From Microbacterium sp. GCS4 (GTDB lineage Bacteria; Actinomycetota; Actinomycetes; Actinomycetales; Microbacteriaceae): 64,000 nucleotides of DNA. Below, piece by piece: positions 17,707-26,971 of the stretch. Location of the stretch: contig NZ_LGYE01000002.1 of NCBI RefSeq assembly GCF_001262495.1, positions 300,368-364,367 of the forward strand, written 5' to 3'. The position numbers and the translations under genes are program-made. Under the pieces are notes generated by a model. It had not been told where the DNA came from, searched no databases, and was given only the letters and a program-made list of their open reading frames with translations. Positions within the stretch are counted from its first letter, which is position 1. Every line of letters begins with the position of its first letter.

Positions 17707-18627
17707 TCATGGGTTCAGTCCGTCGGCGATGCGCTCGGTGTTCGCGCGCATCATCGTCAGGTAGGTATCGGCGCCCTCGCCCGGTGCGGTGAGGGATTCG
17801 GTGAACAGCTCGACGACCTCGACCTCGACGCCGGCCTCGGAGGCCAGCACCTGGATGAGCCGATCGGGCTGCGAGGATTCCGCGAAGATCGTGCGGACCC
17901 CTGCCTCGTCGATCGCGTCGGTCAGGTCGCGCAGGTCGGCCGCGCTGGGCGCGGCGAGCGTCGTGCCGCCGGGGATGACGGCGCCGACGAGGCGGAAGTC
18001 GAACCGGTCGGCGAGGTAGCCGAAAACATGGTGGTTCGTCACGAGCGCCCGGCGATCCGCGGGGATCGCGTCGAACGCCGCGGACATCTCCTCGTCGAGC
18101 TCGGCGAGCTCCCCGCGGTAGACGTCGGCGTTGTCGCGGATCTGCTCGACGTCGATCCCGTCGATGCCCGCGAGGGCGTCTTCGAGAGCATCGACGACGT
18201 CGACCATCCGGGCGGGATCCGTCCAGAAGTGCGGATCGTCGGCGCCGGCGGCATCCTCCGAGGTGTAGGGGAGCACGTCGATCACGTCGCCCGCGACCAG
18301 GGTCGGCACGCCGGCCGCCTCCGTGCGGTCGATGTGCTGCTGCAGCCCTTCCTCGAGCCCGAGGCCGTTCGTCACCAGCAGGTCGGCACCGTCCATCTGC
18401 GCGGCCTCCTGCGCGGAGATCTCGAACGAGTGCGGGTCGGCGTTCGGCTTCATGAGCACCGTGACCTCTGCGGCATCGCCGACGACGTTCTCGACGACGT
18501 CGCCGAGGATGTTCGTCGTGACGACGATCTGCGGTCCGTCGGTCCCTGCCGGGGCGGCGCACCCGGTGACTCCCGCGCCGATCAGTGCGATGCCCGCGAG
18601 CAGGGCGCCGGTGCGCAGCATCCTCAT
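17707..18627 (-). CDS. aztC: zinc ABC importer substrate-binding lipoprotein AztC
   Basis: This is a cluster A-I solute-binding protein for Zn2+. The 306-residue precursor has the lipobox GAGVTGC (Cys near 23) and then IVVTTNILGDVVENVVGD, the family's first strand. Probable zinc ligands are the His in NADPHSFEI, the His pair in TNHHVFGYLADRF and the acidic residue in FAESSQPDRL. The flexible loop around DAAGADDPHFWTD is short and not a long His-rich tract, as in AztC and unlike ZnuA. The start overlaps the upstream stop (ATGA), so it is translationally coupled to the AztD-like gene. Confidence 0.92.
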   Translation of the reverse strand: MRMLRTGALLAGIALIGAGVTGCAAPAGTDGPQIVVTTNILGDVVENVVGDAAEVTVLMKPNADPHSFEISAQEAAQMDGADLLVTNGLGLEEGLQQHIDRTEAAGVPTLVAGDVIDVLPYTSEDAAGADDPHFWTDPARMVDVVDALEDALAGIDGIDVEQIRDNADVYRGELAELDEEMSAAFDAIPADRRALVTNHHVFGYLADRFDFRLVGAVIPGGTTLAAPSAADLRDLTDAIDEAGVRTIFAESSQPDRLIQVLASEAGVEVEVVELFTESLTAPGEGADTYLTMMRANTERIADGLNP

Positions 18628-19823
18628 CGGCCGACCTCCGTGACGAACATCGGGGCCGTGGGGGTCTCGAGCGACCGCGCGATGCGGGCGCCGTCGGCGT
18701 AGTCGATCTCGTGCACGACGCCCGCCGCCGGATCGCTGACGTACGCCCGCTGCTCGTCGACCACCAGCGACGAGGCGCTGCCGCCGTCGGCGAGCAGGGG
18801 TTCGGTGGCGCCGACGAGCGCTCCTCCCTCGGCGAGGTGCACGACGATCCGTCCGTCGACGTCGATCGCGACCACGTGGCCCTCGGCGTCGTCCACCGAG
18901 ACCACGCGGGCGAGCGGGCGCTCGGTCGGCACCAGGGTCCAGGTGCGCTGCCGGGAGTCCAGCAGCCAGAAGCCGGTGGTCCCGGCGACGGCTGCGACCG
19001 TCGGACGGCCCTTGCGTCCCTCGAACAGCAGCGCGCGGTCGGATGCGCCCGCCGGATAGGGGATGCGCTCGGTGAGGAGCTCGTCGTCCTGCCAGGTCGC
19101 GAGCACGGCGCCGTCCGCGCAGCCGACGACGAGTCCCACCCGGGTCGTGATGGCACCCGCGGCGTCGGCGCACTCGACCGGAGTTCCCGCCGATTCGCCG
19201 TCGCTGTCGTGGAACACCAGCGCCTCGCCGTCGGTCACGAGCGCGCCGTCTCCGACCGGGGCGACGAGTCCGGCATCCGCCCCCGTCTCGATGCGGAACA
19301 GCTCGTCGATCCGTCCGTCGGACAGCGCCTTGTTGTCGAGCAGGACCGCTTCGCCGGAGCCGGCGAAGAACACCCCCGTGGTGCCGGCGGTCGACAGCGC
19401 GCCGGTCGTGACGGTCGCAGCGCCGTCGCCCGGCACGGTCCCGAGCACGGCCGCCTCGGCGAGGTAGTAGTGGAAATGATCGCCGTGATCCCAGCTCCAG
19501 CGGCCCGAGTCGACGATCTCCACGCCCTCATCCGTGGTCACGAAGCCGTAGCGTCCGTCGCTCGCGAGGGCCGTCGGCGCCGCGGTGGCGCCGAGATCCG
19601 CAGTCTCCTCGCTGAGCAGGTCGAGCACCGCGACGCTGCCCTCGGCGTCGACCGAGAGCAGTCCGAGCGGCGGCTCGGCGACCTCTGCGGCGCCGGCGAT
19701 CGCGCCGTGGCCGTCTCCGGACGTGGCAGTCGCCGACGGAGCAGCGCTCGGTGCCGCGGTGCAGGCGGAGAGTGCGGCGATGGCCAGGACTGCGGGGAGG
19801 AGCAGGAGGGGGCGGGAGGTCAT
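18624..19823 (-). CDS. second AztD-like metallochaperone lipoprotein
   Basis: The 399-residue lipoprotein (lipobox AIAALSAC near residues 14-21) has the same length and repeating beta-strand plan as the product at 16469. It carries the motif SWDHGDHFHYY near residue 110, which is a strong candidate zinc site. Paired motifs such as GLLSVDAEGSVAVLDLL and VVAIDVDGRIVVHLAEGG suggest a beta-propeller. It sits between aztB and aztC with 4-base overlaps on both sides and must be made with them. Described azt systems that I know carry one AztD, so this copy is a paralog of uncertain division of labour. Confidence 0.8.
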   Translation of the reverse strand: MTSRPLLLLPAVLAIAALSACTAAPSAAPSATATSGDGHGAIAGAAEVAEPPLGLLSVDAEGSVAVLDLLSEETADLGATAAPTALASDGRYGFVTTDEGVEIVDSGRWSWDHGDHFHYYLAEAAVLGTVPGDGAATVTTGALSTAGTTGVFFAGSGEAVLLDNKALSDGRIDELFRIETGADAGLVAPVGDGALVTDGEALVFHDSDGESAGTPVECADAAGAITTRVGLVVGCADGAVLATWQDDELLTERIPYPAGASDRALLFEGRKGRPTVAAVAGTTGFWLLDSRQRTWTLVPTERPLARVVSVDDAEGHVVAIDVDGRIVVHLAEGGALVGATEPLLADGGSASSLVVDEQRAYVSDPAAGVVHEIDYADGARIARSLETPTAPMFVTEVGR

Positions 19824-20731
19824 CGGGTCCTTTCGGGGAGCGCGACGGGCGCGAGTTCCGGCGCGTGTTCGGGGGAGTGGGCGGGACCGGCGTCGACGGG
19901 GCGGCGTCGCCGCGTGGCGCGGGCGAGCACGGCGCGGATGGACGCGGAGAGCGCCGCGAGCAGGACGGCTGCCGCGGCGATCGAGGCACCCGCAGCGGTC
20001 GCGAAATGCCAGGACACGAGCAGGCCGGTCAGCACGGCCGCGGCGCCGACCAGGGTCGCGACGATCATGGTGGCCGGGATGCGGGTCGTCCAGGCGCGCG
20101 CGGCCACGGCGGGGGCGAGGAGCAGGCCCACGACCAGGAGGGTGCCGACAGCCTGGTACGAGGCCACGACGGCGACCGTCACGAGAGCGACGAGCACCAC
20201 GTGCGCGAGCTGCGGCCGCAGCCCGAGGGTGCGGGCGATCCGCGCGTCGAAGGCCGTGACCACGAACGAACGGTGGAAGCCCGCTGCGACGCCGATCGTG
20301 ACGACCACGGCGGCAGCGAGGACCGCGATGTCGTCAGGGCGGATCGCGAGGATGTCGCCGAACAGCAGCGCGGTGGCGTCGGTGGCGAAGCTGCGCGAGT
20401 GGGAGACGATGATCACGCCGAGCGAGAGCATCGCGACGAACAGCAGACCGATGCTCGTGTCGTACGACAGTCGGCCGCGGCGCTGCAGCAGGCCGATCGC
20501 CCCGCTCATCGCGGCGGCGCTGAGGGCTGCCCCGAGCAGCACAGGGGCGCCGAGGACCGTCGCGAGCGCGACGCCAGGCAGCATCCCGTGGCCGATCGCC
20601 TCGCCGAGGAAGGCCATGCCGCGGATCACGACCCAGGTGCCCACGACGCCGCAGATGACGGCGACGAGCACTCCGCCGGCCAGGGCGCGGACGAAGAACT
20701 CGACGGTGAAGGGCTGGAGCAAAAAGGGCAC
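19820..20731 (-). CDS. aztB: zinc ABC importer permease AztB
   Basis: This is a metal-type (ABC-3 family) permease of about 303 residues with around eight hydrophobic helices. Landmarks are GTWVVIRGMAFLGEAIGHGMLPGVALA near residue 35 (written here in parts: the EAIGHGMLPG box is the family signature) and GLRPQLAHVVLVALVTVAVV near the middle. The open frame continues upstream across the Zur box, so the true start must be internal. GTG at 20731 (VPFLLQPFTVEFF) fits the family and leaves the operator in the promoter. No Shine-Dalgarno sequence is visible, so the mRNA may be near leaderless. Confidence 0.88.
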   Translation of the reverse strand: MPFLLQPFTVEFFVRALAGGVLVAVICGVVGTWVVIRGMAFLGEAIGHGMLPGVALATVLGAPVLLGAALSAAAMSGAIGLLQRRGRLSYDTSIGLLFVAMLSLGVIIVSHSRSFATDATALLFGDILAIRPDDIAVLAAAVVVTIGVAAGFHRSFVVTAFDARIARTLGLRPQLAHVVLVALVTVAVVASYQAVGTLLVVGLLLAPAVAARAWTTRIPATMIVATLVGAAAVLTGLLVSWHFATAAGASIAAAAVLLAALSASIRAVLARATRRRRPVDAGPAHSPEHAPELAPVALPERTR

Positions 20732-20753
20732 GGAAGGGGACTCTATCTGAAAA

Positions 20754-20768
20754 TGAGAATGATTATCA
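20754..20768. promoter_or_regulatory. Zur box between divergent aztA and aztB
   Basis: TGAGAATGATTATCA is a 15-base near-perfect palindrome (one mismatched pair plus the centre) matching the actinobacterial Zur-box pattern TGANAATNATTNTCA. A further TGAAAA at 20748 extends it. On the plus side an extended -10, TGCTACAGT (20771-20779), ends 6 bases before the aztA ATG. One operator can therefore silence both operons when zinc is plentiful. Confidence 0.85.
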
Positions 20769-20785
20769 ATTGCTACAGTGGAGGG

Positions 20786-21409
20786 ATGACTTCGAACGCA
20801 GCGCTCTCCGCGCGCGCCGTGTACTTCGGCTACGGCGAACACGACGTGCTGCACTCCGTCGACCTCGACGTGCGCTCCGGCGAGGTCGTCGCCCTCGCCG
20901 GCCACAACGGCTCGGGAAAGTCGACCCTCGTCGAGATCCTCGCCGGGGTGAAGGGTCCGCGACGAGGGGACGTGCGCCGCGGGGGCGACCTCGCGCTCGT
21001 GGTGCAGCGACCCGCTGTGCCGGATGCGCTGCCCGTGACGGCGGCGGACGTGGTGCGGATGGGCACCTGGAAGCGCGGCGCCCGCCTGTCACGGGCGGCC
21101 GCACGACGAGCGGTCTCCCAGGCGCTCGTCCGCGTGGACATGAGCGAGCTGGCCGGCCGTCCGCTGGCCGAGCTCTCCGGTGGGCAGCGGCAGCGCGTGT
21201 TCCTCGCACAGGGGATCGTGCGCGCGCCGAGCATCCTGCTCCTCGACGAGGCGGCCGCCGGGCTGGATCGGGAGAGCGCGGCGCGCATGCAGCTGATCCT
21301 CCGCGAGGAGGCTGCACGAGGCGCCGCCGTGTGCACCGTCACGCACGACGACGCGGCGGTCGCTGCAGCCGACCGCGTCGTCCGATTGGAACGGGGTCGC
21401 GTCGTCTAG
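20786..21409 (+). CDS. aztA: zinc ABC importer ATPase AztA
   Basis: The 207-residue ATPase is short for the family but has every motif: Walker A GHNGSGKST near residue 38, a Q-loop around VVQRPAVPDALP, signature LSGGQRQRVFLAQGI near 135, Walker B ILLLDEAAAGLD near 155 and the switch His in TVTHDD. The frame is open far upstream, but MTSNAALSARAVYFGYG at 20786 is the first start after the Zur box. GGAGGG touches the ATG with no spacer, and the extended -10 lies just upstream, so translation may be leaderless. It is divergent from aztB, sharing the operator. Confidence 0.92.
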   Translation: MTSNAALSARAVYFGYGEHDVLHSVDLDVRSGEVVALAGHNGSGKSTLVEILAGVKGPRRGDVRRGGDLALVVQRPAVPDALPVTAADVVRMGTWKRGARLSRAAARRAVSQALVRVDMSELAGRPLAELSGGQRQRVFLAQGIVRAPSILLLDEAAAGLDRESAARMQLILREEAARGAAVCTVTHDDAAVAAADRVVRLERGRVV

Positions 21410-21473
21410 ACGGCAGGGAGCTTCGTCAACGACCCTGACAACGTCGAGGGCGACGACGAGAGGGCATCCCCTC

Positions 21474-21608
21474 CTAGAGCTCGACGGGCGGCTGCGGTTC
21501 GCTCTCGGCGACCTCGGGGTGACGCGCCAGGTTGACGACGGCGGCGATCAGACCGCCCCATACCGTGACCATGGCGATGACCATCATGACGATCGCGACG
21601 GGGGTCAT
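21474..21608 (-). CDS. metS: small subunit of the MetPS methionine/alanine transporter
   Basis: This 44-residue single-helix membrane protein reads MTPVAIVMMVIAMVTVWGG at its start, followed by a polar tail HPEVAESEPQPPVEL. Such miniature proteins accompany actinobacterial NSS-family methionine/alanine importers and are required for transport in Corynebacterium (known from the family). The ATG overlaps the stop of the large subunit by four bases, which ties their translation. Confidence 0.88.
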   Translation of the reverse strand: MTPVAIVMMVIAMVTVWGGLIAAVVNLARHPEVAESEPQPPVEL

Positions 21609-23224
21609 GCCTCGCTCCTCTCACTCGGGGCGGATGCCGTCGGCACGGCGGCGGTCTCGGGATCGGGATCGTAGTCCTCGCTCTGCAGGAACTCGTCGTA
21701 GTCCGGGTCGTCCTTGGCGTGCGAGTGCGCACCCCAGGGCAGCGCCGACAGCAGGAGGCCGAGTACCACGAGGGCGACCACCATGCCCCAGCCGAACACG
21801 CCGAGGAACCAGTCGGGGTAGCCGCCGTAGGGCTCGGTGATCTTCGTCACGAGCTCGCTGATCAGCAGGTAGCCGAGCGCGAGCGGCGCGAGCACGCCCA
21901 CCAGCAGCTTCCAGATGCGGCCGACGCGGAAGCTCGACCGGCGGTCGAGGTGCTCGACGAGCACCGGGAGCTTGTGCAGGAGCCAGGCGACGACGATCAC
22001 GGCCACGAGCGCGACGGCCATGATGCCGAAGGCGTTCACGAAGGCGTCCGTGGTGTCGAGCACCGAGAGCGCGGTCGTGGTCGAGAACAGGGCCATCGAG
22101 ATCACCGCGAGGGGGATCGTCACCACGAGGGTCGTTCGCACCCGGCGCCACCCCAGCTTGTCCTGCAGCGCAGCGACGATGACCTCGAGGATCGAGATGA
22201 GCGAGGTGATCCCGGCGAACACGAGAGCGCCGAAGAACAGCACGCCGATGATGGATCCGCCGGTGGCCTGCGACACGATCGTCGGGAACGCCACGAACGC
22301 GAGGCCGATGCCCGAGGATGCGACGCCGTCGACCGCGACGCCCTGCGACTGCGCCATGAAGCCGAGGGCGGCGAAGACGCCGATGCCCGCGAGGATCTCG
22401 AACCCGGAGTTCGCGAAGCCGACGACGAGGCCGGAGCCGGTGAGGTCGGTCTTGCGCTTCAGGTACGAGGAGTAGGTGACCATGATGCCGAAGGCGACCG
22501 ACAGCGAGAAGAAGATGTGCCCGTAGGCCGAGGCCCAGACGGCCGGATCCGCGAGGGCCTGCCAGTCGGGCGTGAAGAAGGCGTTGAGCCCCTCCATCGC
22601 TCCGGGCAGGAACAGCGACTGCACCACGAGCACGGCGAACATCACCGTGAGCAGCGGCATGAGGATCATGTTCGCGGCGCCGATGCCGCGCTTCACGCCG
22701 AGCGCCATGATGACGATCACGAGCAGCCACACGACGACGAGGGGGATGCCGACCTGCGGCACGAACTCGCCCGAGAGGCCGACCTCGGCGACGTCCGCGG
22801 AGCGGAGGAAGTCGGTGAAGAAGAAGCCCTCCTCGTTGCCGGGTCCCCAGGTGAGCTGGGCCGAGAACCAGGTGTACATGCCCGCCCAGGCGACGATGAC
22901 GGCGTAGTACACGGCGATCACGACGCAGATCAGCACCTGCCACCAGCCGAGGGGCTCGGCGGCGCGGTGCATGCGGCGGAACGCGAGCGGAGCCGAGCCA
23001 CGGTAGCGGTGCCCGATCGCGTAGTCGAGGAACAGCAGCGGGATGCCGGCGGTCAGCAGTGCGCACAGATACGGGATCAGAAACGCCCCGCCACCGCCCT
23101 CGTAGGCGACGTAGGGGAATCGCCAGATGTTGCCGAGGCCCACCGCGGAGCCGATGGCCGACAGGATGAACACGTTCCGCGAGCCGAAGGCCTCGCGTTT
23201 CGGGGTCTGCGTCGTCGCGGTCAT
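21605..23224 (-). CDS. metP: sodium-dependent NSS-family transporter, MetP-like
   Basis: The 539-residue membrane protein shows the NSS/SNF signature in helix 1, SAIGSAVGLGNIWRFPY (residues about 20-36), with GGGGAFLIPYL next. The unwound Gly-Leu-Gly-Asn region binds Na+ and substrate in this family. About twelve hydrophobic helices follow and the tail is acidic (DDPDYDEFLQSEDYDPD). Methionine and alanine are the inferred substrates because of the overlapping metS. ATG at 23224 is preferred over a GTG at 23233. Divergent AT-rich sequence separates it from the AbiE-like pair. Confidence 0.9.
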   Translation of the reverse strand: MTATTQTPKREAFGSRNVFILSAIGSAVGLGNIWRFPYVAYEGGGGAFLIPYLCALLTAGIPLLFLDYAIGHRYRGSAPLAFRRMHRAAEPLGWWQVLICVVIAVYYAVIVAWAGMYTWFSAQLTWGPGNEEGFFFTDFLRSADVAEVGLSGEFVPQVGIPLVVVWLLVIVIMALGVKRGIGAANMILMPLLTVMFAVLVVQSLFLPGAMEGLNAFFTPDWQALADPAVWASAYGHIFFSLSVAFGIMVTYSSYLKRKTDLTGSGLVVGFANSGFEILAGIGVFAALGFMAQSQGVAVDGVASSGIGLAFVAFPTIVSQATGGSIIGVLFFGALVFAGITSLISILEVIVAALQDKLGWRRVRTTLVVTIPLAVISMALFSTTTALSVLDTTDAFVNAFGIMAVALVAVIVVAWLLHKLPVLVEHLDRRSSFRVGRIWKLLVGVLAPLALGYLLISELVTKITEPYGGYPDWFLGVFGWGMVVALVVLGLLLSALPWGAHSHAKDDPDYDEFLQSEDYDPDPETAAVPTASAPSERSEA

Positions 23225-23321
23225 GCCTGGCACTCTACCGGTGGGTGCGAATCTCGTCCGGTGGGCGAGTCACGCCGATGCGGGTCGATCGCTCACTTGT
23301 ATCGTTTTCTCCACAGATGAA

Positions 23322-23371
23322 TTTTACCGAGTTAAATTGAGAATACCGAGTAAATATCAGTCTAGGATATA
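23322..23371 (+). promoter_or_regulatory. promoter with direct repeats before the AbiE-like operon
   Basis: A sharp AT-rich island contains TACCGAGTTAAAT (23325-23337) and TACCGAGTAAAT (23344-23355), 19 bases apart. TTTAC (23323-23327) and GTAAA (23350-23354) are inverted. A candidate -10 TAGGAT (23363-23368) ends 6 bases before the ATG, which suggests a leaderless message. The repeats are likely operator sites for autoregulation by the antitoxin (inference). Confidence 0.5.
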
Positions 23372-23374
23372 ACT

Positions 23375-24424
23375 ATGGCATCGCGAGAAAACCCCGCAGT
23401 GGCAGCTCTGCTGCGCGTCCTGCCATCGGATTTCCTCGTCGAGCCGCGCGTCGACGCGGTCGACGTCGCCCTCGATTCACGCCGCTGGACGCTTCAGCCG
23501 ATCTGGGCGGGTGAGGGACTCCCCGCCGACATCCGCCGGGTCCGAAACGACGTCATGCACGGACGCACTGGGATCGACGGTCTCCCCGTCATCGCAGCTC
23601 GCCGAATGAGCCCGGGAGCCCGGGAGCTCCTCGACGAATCACAGCTCTCGTGGGTGGATGCGAGCGGACGCGCGAAGATCGTCATTCCCGGGGAGGTCTA
23701 CCTCGCACGATTCGACCCGGTACCAGGAGATGCCGGACGGCCGTTCACATGGTCCGGAGCCGCGCAGGCCGTTGCGGAGACTCTCTTGACCTGGAGAGTG
23801 AGGCAGCGCGACGACGTGCCTGACTCGATCGGCCGGGTCGGCGTGATCGCGGGGGCAGCCGATGTCTCCGTCGCCCATGCGGCGCGAGTCCTTCGGCACT
23901 TCGACGAGCAGGGGTACACGGCGAAGACCGGCGCAGAGCGGGGGAGCACCGCGACACGGGAGCTGCGCGATCCCGGACGCATGCTGAGCGACTGGGCCGG
24001 GCAGTACGCGCTGAAGGGCATGGCCCCGGCAGTGGAGTTCCATGTTCCTTGGCGTGATCACGACCAGACCCTGTCGATGTTCACCTCTTCCCTGAGCGCG
24101 GTGGACTGGGCGCTGACCGGCGCTGCGGCGGCCGATCGCATCGCTCCGTACCTCACCAGCATCCCCACTGTGGACGTGGTCGTGCCGTTCGGTGCTCTGG
24201 CGGAAGTGCGTCGACGGCTGTCGAGCGACGAGGACGTGCGCGAGGTGGACCGCGGCGGGCGGGTGAGGGTTTTCACCGTGGACGAGTACCTCCTCGGTCT
24301 CGCCCAGGATCAGCGGGGCCTTCGTATCGCGTCGCCGGTGCGCGTGTACGGGGACCTCCTGCGCGAGCGGGGACGATCGGTGGACGCAGCGGAATACCTG
24401 AGGGAGGTCGCCATTGGATTCTGA
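23375..24424 (+). CDS. AbiEi-family antitoxin of a type IV toxin-antitoxin system
   Basis: The 349-residue protein resembles AbiEi-type antitoxins. A winged-helix-like segment lies near residues 155-195 (GVIAGAADVSVAHAARVLRH) and a C-terminal half contains VDVVVPFGAL and VYGDLLRERGRSVDAAEYLRE, the tail typical of the family. Such antitoxins repress their own promoter and counteract the partner nucleotidyltransferase without binding it. The start is supported by a -10 just upstream and by repeats in the promoter. The partner gene overlaps its 3' end by 11 bases. Family assignment is from memory of motifs and is moderately sure. Confidence 0.7.
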   Translation: MASRENPAVAALLRVLPSDFLVEPRVDAVDVALDSRRWTLQPIWAGEGLPADIRRVRNDVMHGRTGIDGLPVIAARRMSPGARELLDESQLSWVDASGRAKIVIPGEVYLARFDPVPGDAGRPFTWSGAAQAVAETLLTWRVRQRDDVPDSIGRVGVIAGAADVSVAHAARVLRHFDEQGYTAKTGAERGSTATRELRDPGRMLSDWAGQYALKGMAPAVEFHVPWRDHDQTLSMFTSSLSAVDWALTGAAAADRIAPYLTSIPTVDVVVPFGALAEVRRRLSSDEDVREVDRGGRVRVFTVDEYLLGLAQDQRGLRIASPVRVYGDLLRERGRSVDAAEYLREVAIGF

Positions 24425-25256
24425 GATCCGCAGCCGTGAAGCCCGGGCCCGCGCGGAGGACGCTCTCGTCCGGTTCGCGCTTCTCGCGGGTGAGCATGCC
24501 CGGGACTACGTCGTGATCGGCGGTCTCAATCCCGACTTCCTGGCGAGCAACGCGCCTGTGCCGCATCAGGGTACGACTGACATCGATCTGCTCTTCGCTC
24601 TCGGTTTCGATCACGTCGCGGACGCTCCGGACTTCTCCTGGGTGGACGCCGCACTCGAGGCGGGAGGGTTCGCATCGAGGAACGGATGGCGCTGGGACGC
24701 CCGGTCGGGGGACGCGAGAATACGTCTCGAGTTCCTGTGCGACGTCTGGGACCATGCCGAGGACACCGTTCCACTCCCGGGCTCAGTCCGAGCGGTGGCG
24801 AGCAAGATCGCCGGACCCGCCGCCGCGCTCCACGCACCGGTGGAGCGCCGACTCGCGGTGTCCGCGGGCGTGCGCGCAGACACGCCGGACGCGCCCGAGA
24901 CGATGATGCTCCGGTTCTCGAATCTCGGCGGCTATCTCCTCGCCAAGGCCGCGGCGGCGCGATCGAGGATGCTCCCGAAGGACAAGTACGACCTGATGTA
25001 CGTGGCTCTGTACAACGACGCGGGCCCGCGAGAAGCCGCCCGTGCTGTCGCGCGCCAGCTCGCCGCCACGGAGGAGTCGTCCGACCCTGCGGAGATCCGT
25101 CGCGTGATGGAGCGCTACCTGGACTCGGCCGGCTCGTGGGCGGGGGTCTTCGCCGAGACGATGATCGCCACGGGCGACACGGCGACGGAAGACCAGCTCC
25201 GTGCGGACGCGGCGGAAGGCGCTCGATCGTTCTTGGACGAGCTCGAGAACGCATAG
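24414..25256 (+). CDS. AbiEii-like nucleotidyltransferase toxin
   Basis: The 280-residue protein has a minimal nucleotidyltransferase core: [13 protein letters not shown] near residues 33-45 and the metal-binding [10 protein letters not shown] near 55-64. This is the GG...DxD arrangement of AbiEii/MenT-type toxins, which modify tRNA or other acceptors. [12 protein letters not shown] near 190 is the usual third motif. The start is a TTG at 24414 because GGAGG lies 6 bases upstream (24403-24407) and no suitable ATG is near. It is coupled to the antitoxin gene by overlap. A stand-alone nucleotidyltransferase with a different role remains possible. Confidence 0.68.
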   Translation: MDSEIRSREARARAEDALVRFALLAGEHARDYVVIGGLNPDFLASNAPVPHQGTTDIDLLFALGFDHVADAPDFSWVDAALEAGGFASRNGWRWDARSGDARIRLEFLCDVWDHAEDTVPLPGSVRAVASKIAGPAAALHAPVERRLAVSAGVRADTPDAPETMMLRFSNLGGYLLAKAAAARSRMLPKDKYDLMYVALYNDAGPREAARAVARQLAATEESSDPAEIRRVMERYLDSAGSWAGVFAETMIATGDTATEDQLRADAAEGARSFLDELENA

Positions 25257-25452
25257 CCGGCTCGTGCGGACGGACAGTCAGCCTTCCCGCAGCCGCCGCG
25301 CGCTGGATGGCCTCGTTCGCGGTGCGTGCGGGTGGAGCCCTGAAGAGTTCGCTGGAAGGGACTGCTCGGAAGGTCGACCGGGTCGTATCCTCGGAGGTGA
25401 CACACGGCCAGCACAGGCCGACCCGATCCGGGTCAGGGAGAAGGGCGCGGCG

Positions 25453-26775
25453 ATGGAGCATGTCGACACGATCGTGGTCGGGGCGGGCGTCTCGGGACTC
25501 AGCGCGGCGCGGCTGCTCGCGGATGCCGGTCAGCGCGTGATCGTCCTGGAGGCGCGCGACCGGGTCGGCGGACGCGTGCATACGGACCGCACGGGAGCCG
25601 CGACGGACCGTGGGGCGTCGTGGATCCACGGCGTGACCGACAGCCCGGTGGCTGCGGCGGCCGCGGCGTTCGGGATGCCGATGGTGGAGTTCACGGTCGG
25701 CGGCTACCAGCCCGACAGCAGGCCCATCGCGTACTACGGCCCCGACGGTGTGCGCCTGAGCGACGAGGCGGCACGCGCGTTCGCTGCCGACGTGCACACG
25801 GTCGACGCGACACTGCGCGACGTGATCGCGGAGTCGGCGCCCGAGGCCTCGTACCGGGACGTGACGGATGCGGCGCTCGCGCGGCAGGGATGGGATGCCG
25901 AGCGCACGCAGCGCGTCCGCGAGTACCTGGAGCACCGCTCGGAGGAGCAGTACGGCGTGTGGATCGACGACCTCGCGGCGCACGGCCTCGACGACGACTC
26001 GATCGACGGCGACGAGGTGGTCTTCCCCGAGGGGTACGACGTGCTGCCGACCCGTCTGGCCGAGGGGCTGGACGTGCGCCTGGACCACGCGGTGACCGCG
26101 ATCGATCGCCGCGACGGCATCCGCATCCGCACCGCGCACGGCGAGTTCACGGCGGATGCCGCTGTCGTGACGGTCCCGGTCGGGGTGCTGCGCTCCGGGG
26201 CGGTCGAGTTCACGCCGCCGCTGCCCGCCGTGAACGCGGACGCCCTCTCGCGTCTGGAGATGAACGCGTTCGAGAAGGTGTTCCTGCGGTTCCCCGAGCG
26301 GTTCTGGGACGAGGGCGTCTACGCGATCCGTCAGCAGGGTCCCGAGGGTCGCTGGTGGCACTCCTGGTACGACCTGACCGCTCTGCACGGCGAGCCGACG
26401 CTGCTGACGTTCGCGGCGGGGCCGGCCGCCCGCGGCATCCGCGACGGGAGCGACGAGGAGGTCGTCGAGTCGGTGCTCGCCCAGTTGCGCCGCCTGTTCG
26501 GCGACCGCGTCGCACAGCCGGTGGGAGTGATCCGCACCGACTGGCAGGACGACCCGTGGTCGCACGGCTCCTACGCCTACATGACTCTCGGGTCGACCAC
26601 GGCCGACCATGACGACCTCGCGACGCCGATCGACGGCATCCTGCACCTGGCCGGCGAGGCGACCTGGACGGACGACCCGGCGACCGTGCCGGCGGCCATG
26701 CTCTCGGGGCATCGCGCGGCCGAGCGCGTGTTGGGGCGCGACGTGCCGATCGAGCGGCTCTGGGCGCACGCCTGA
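25453..26775 (+). CDS. flavin monoamine/polyamine oxidase family protein
   Basis: The 440-residue cytosolic flavoprotein starts with the FAD-binding dinucleotide fold [19 protein letters not shown] (residues about 8-26), [12 protein letters not shown] and GASWIHG. It ends with the second FAD motif [10 protein letters not shown] and a conserved helix. It would oxidise an amine to an aldehyde with release of H2O2. The ATG at 25453 is preceded by AGGGAGAAGG. The 196-base gap before it shows no clear promoter. It stands between the toxin-antitoxin pair and CNNM genes with no obvious partner; polyamine or aromatic amine are both possible substrates. Confidence 0.85.
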   Translation: MEHVDTIVVGAGVSGLSAARLLADAGQRVIVLEARDRVGGRVHTDRTGAATDRGASWIHGVTDSPVAAAAAAFGMPMVEFTVGGYQPDSRPIAYYGPDGVRLSDEAARAFAADVHTVDATLRDVIAESAPEASYRDVTDAALARQGWDAERTQRVREYLEHRSEEQYGVWIDDLAAHGLDDDSIDGDEVVFPEGYDVLPTRLAEGLDVRLDHAVTAIDRRDGIRIRTAHGEFTADAAVVTVPVGVLRSGAVEFTPPLPAVNADALSRLEMNAFEKVFLRFPERFWDEGVYAIRQQGPEGRWWHSWYDLTALHGEPTLLTFAAGPAARGIRDGSDEEVVESVLAQLRRLFGDRVAQPVGVIRTDWQDDPWSHGSYAYMTLGSTTADHDDLATPIDGILHLAGEATWTDDPATVPAAMLSGHRAAERVLGRDVPIERLWAHA

Positions 26776-26971
26776 TCGACGTGCGCCGGAGAGGGCGGGA
26801 ATCCCATCCCGATCACAGCATCCACTCGATAAAGTGAACATCGAGCCGTCCGTCGGACGAGCGACTCGCATACGACCCCAGGAAGAGACCTGTGAGCCGT
26901 CACCGCCCTGCCCCTGATCAGGAGGGTCGATCTACCGACCCCTTCGTCTTCGTGCGAGGGGGTGAGTTCGG

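Noticed and set aside
17669..19156. Long minus-strand frame continuing upstream of aztD to give about 895 residues
   Set aside because: The extension is Arg/Pro-rich and runs antisense-frame through aztC and the AztD-like gene, which have signal peptides and family motifs in their own frame.
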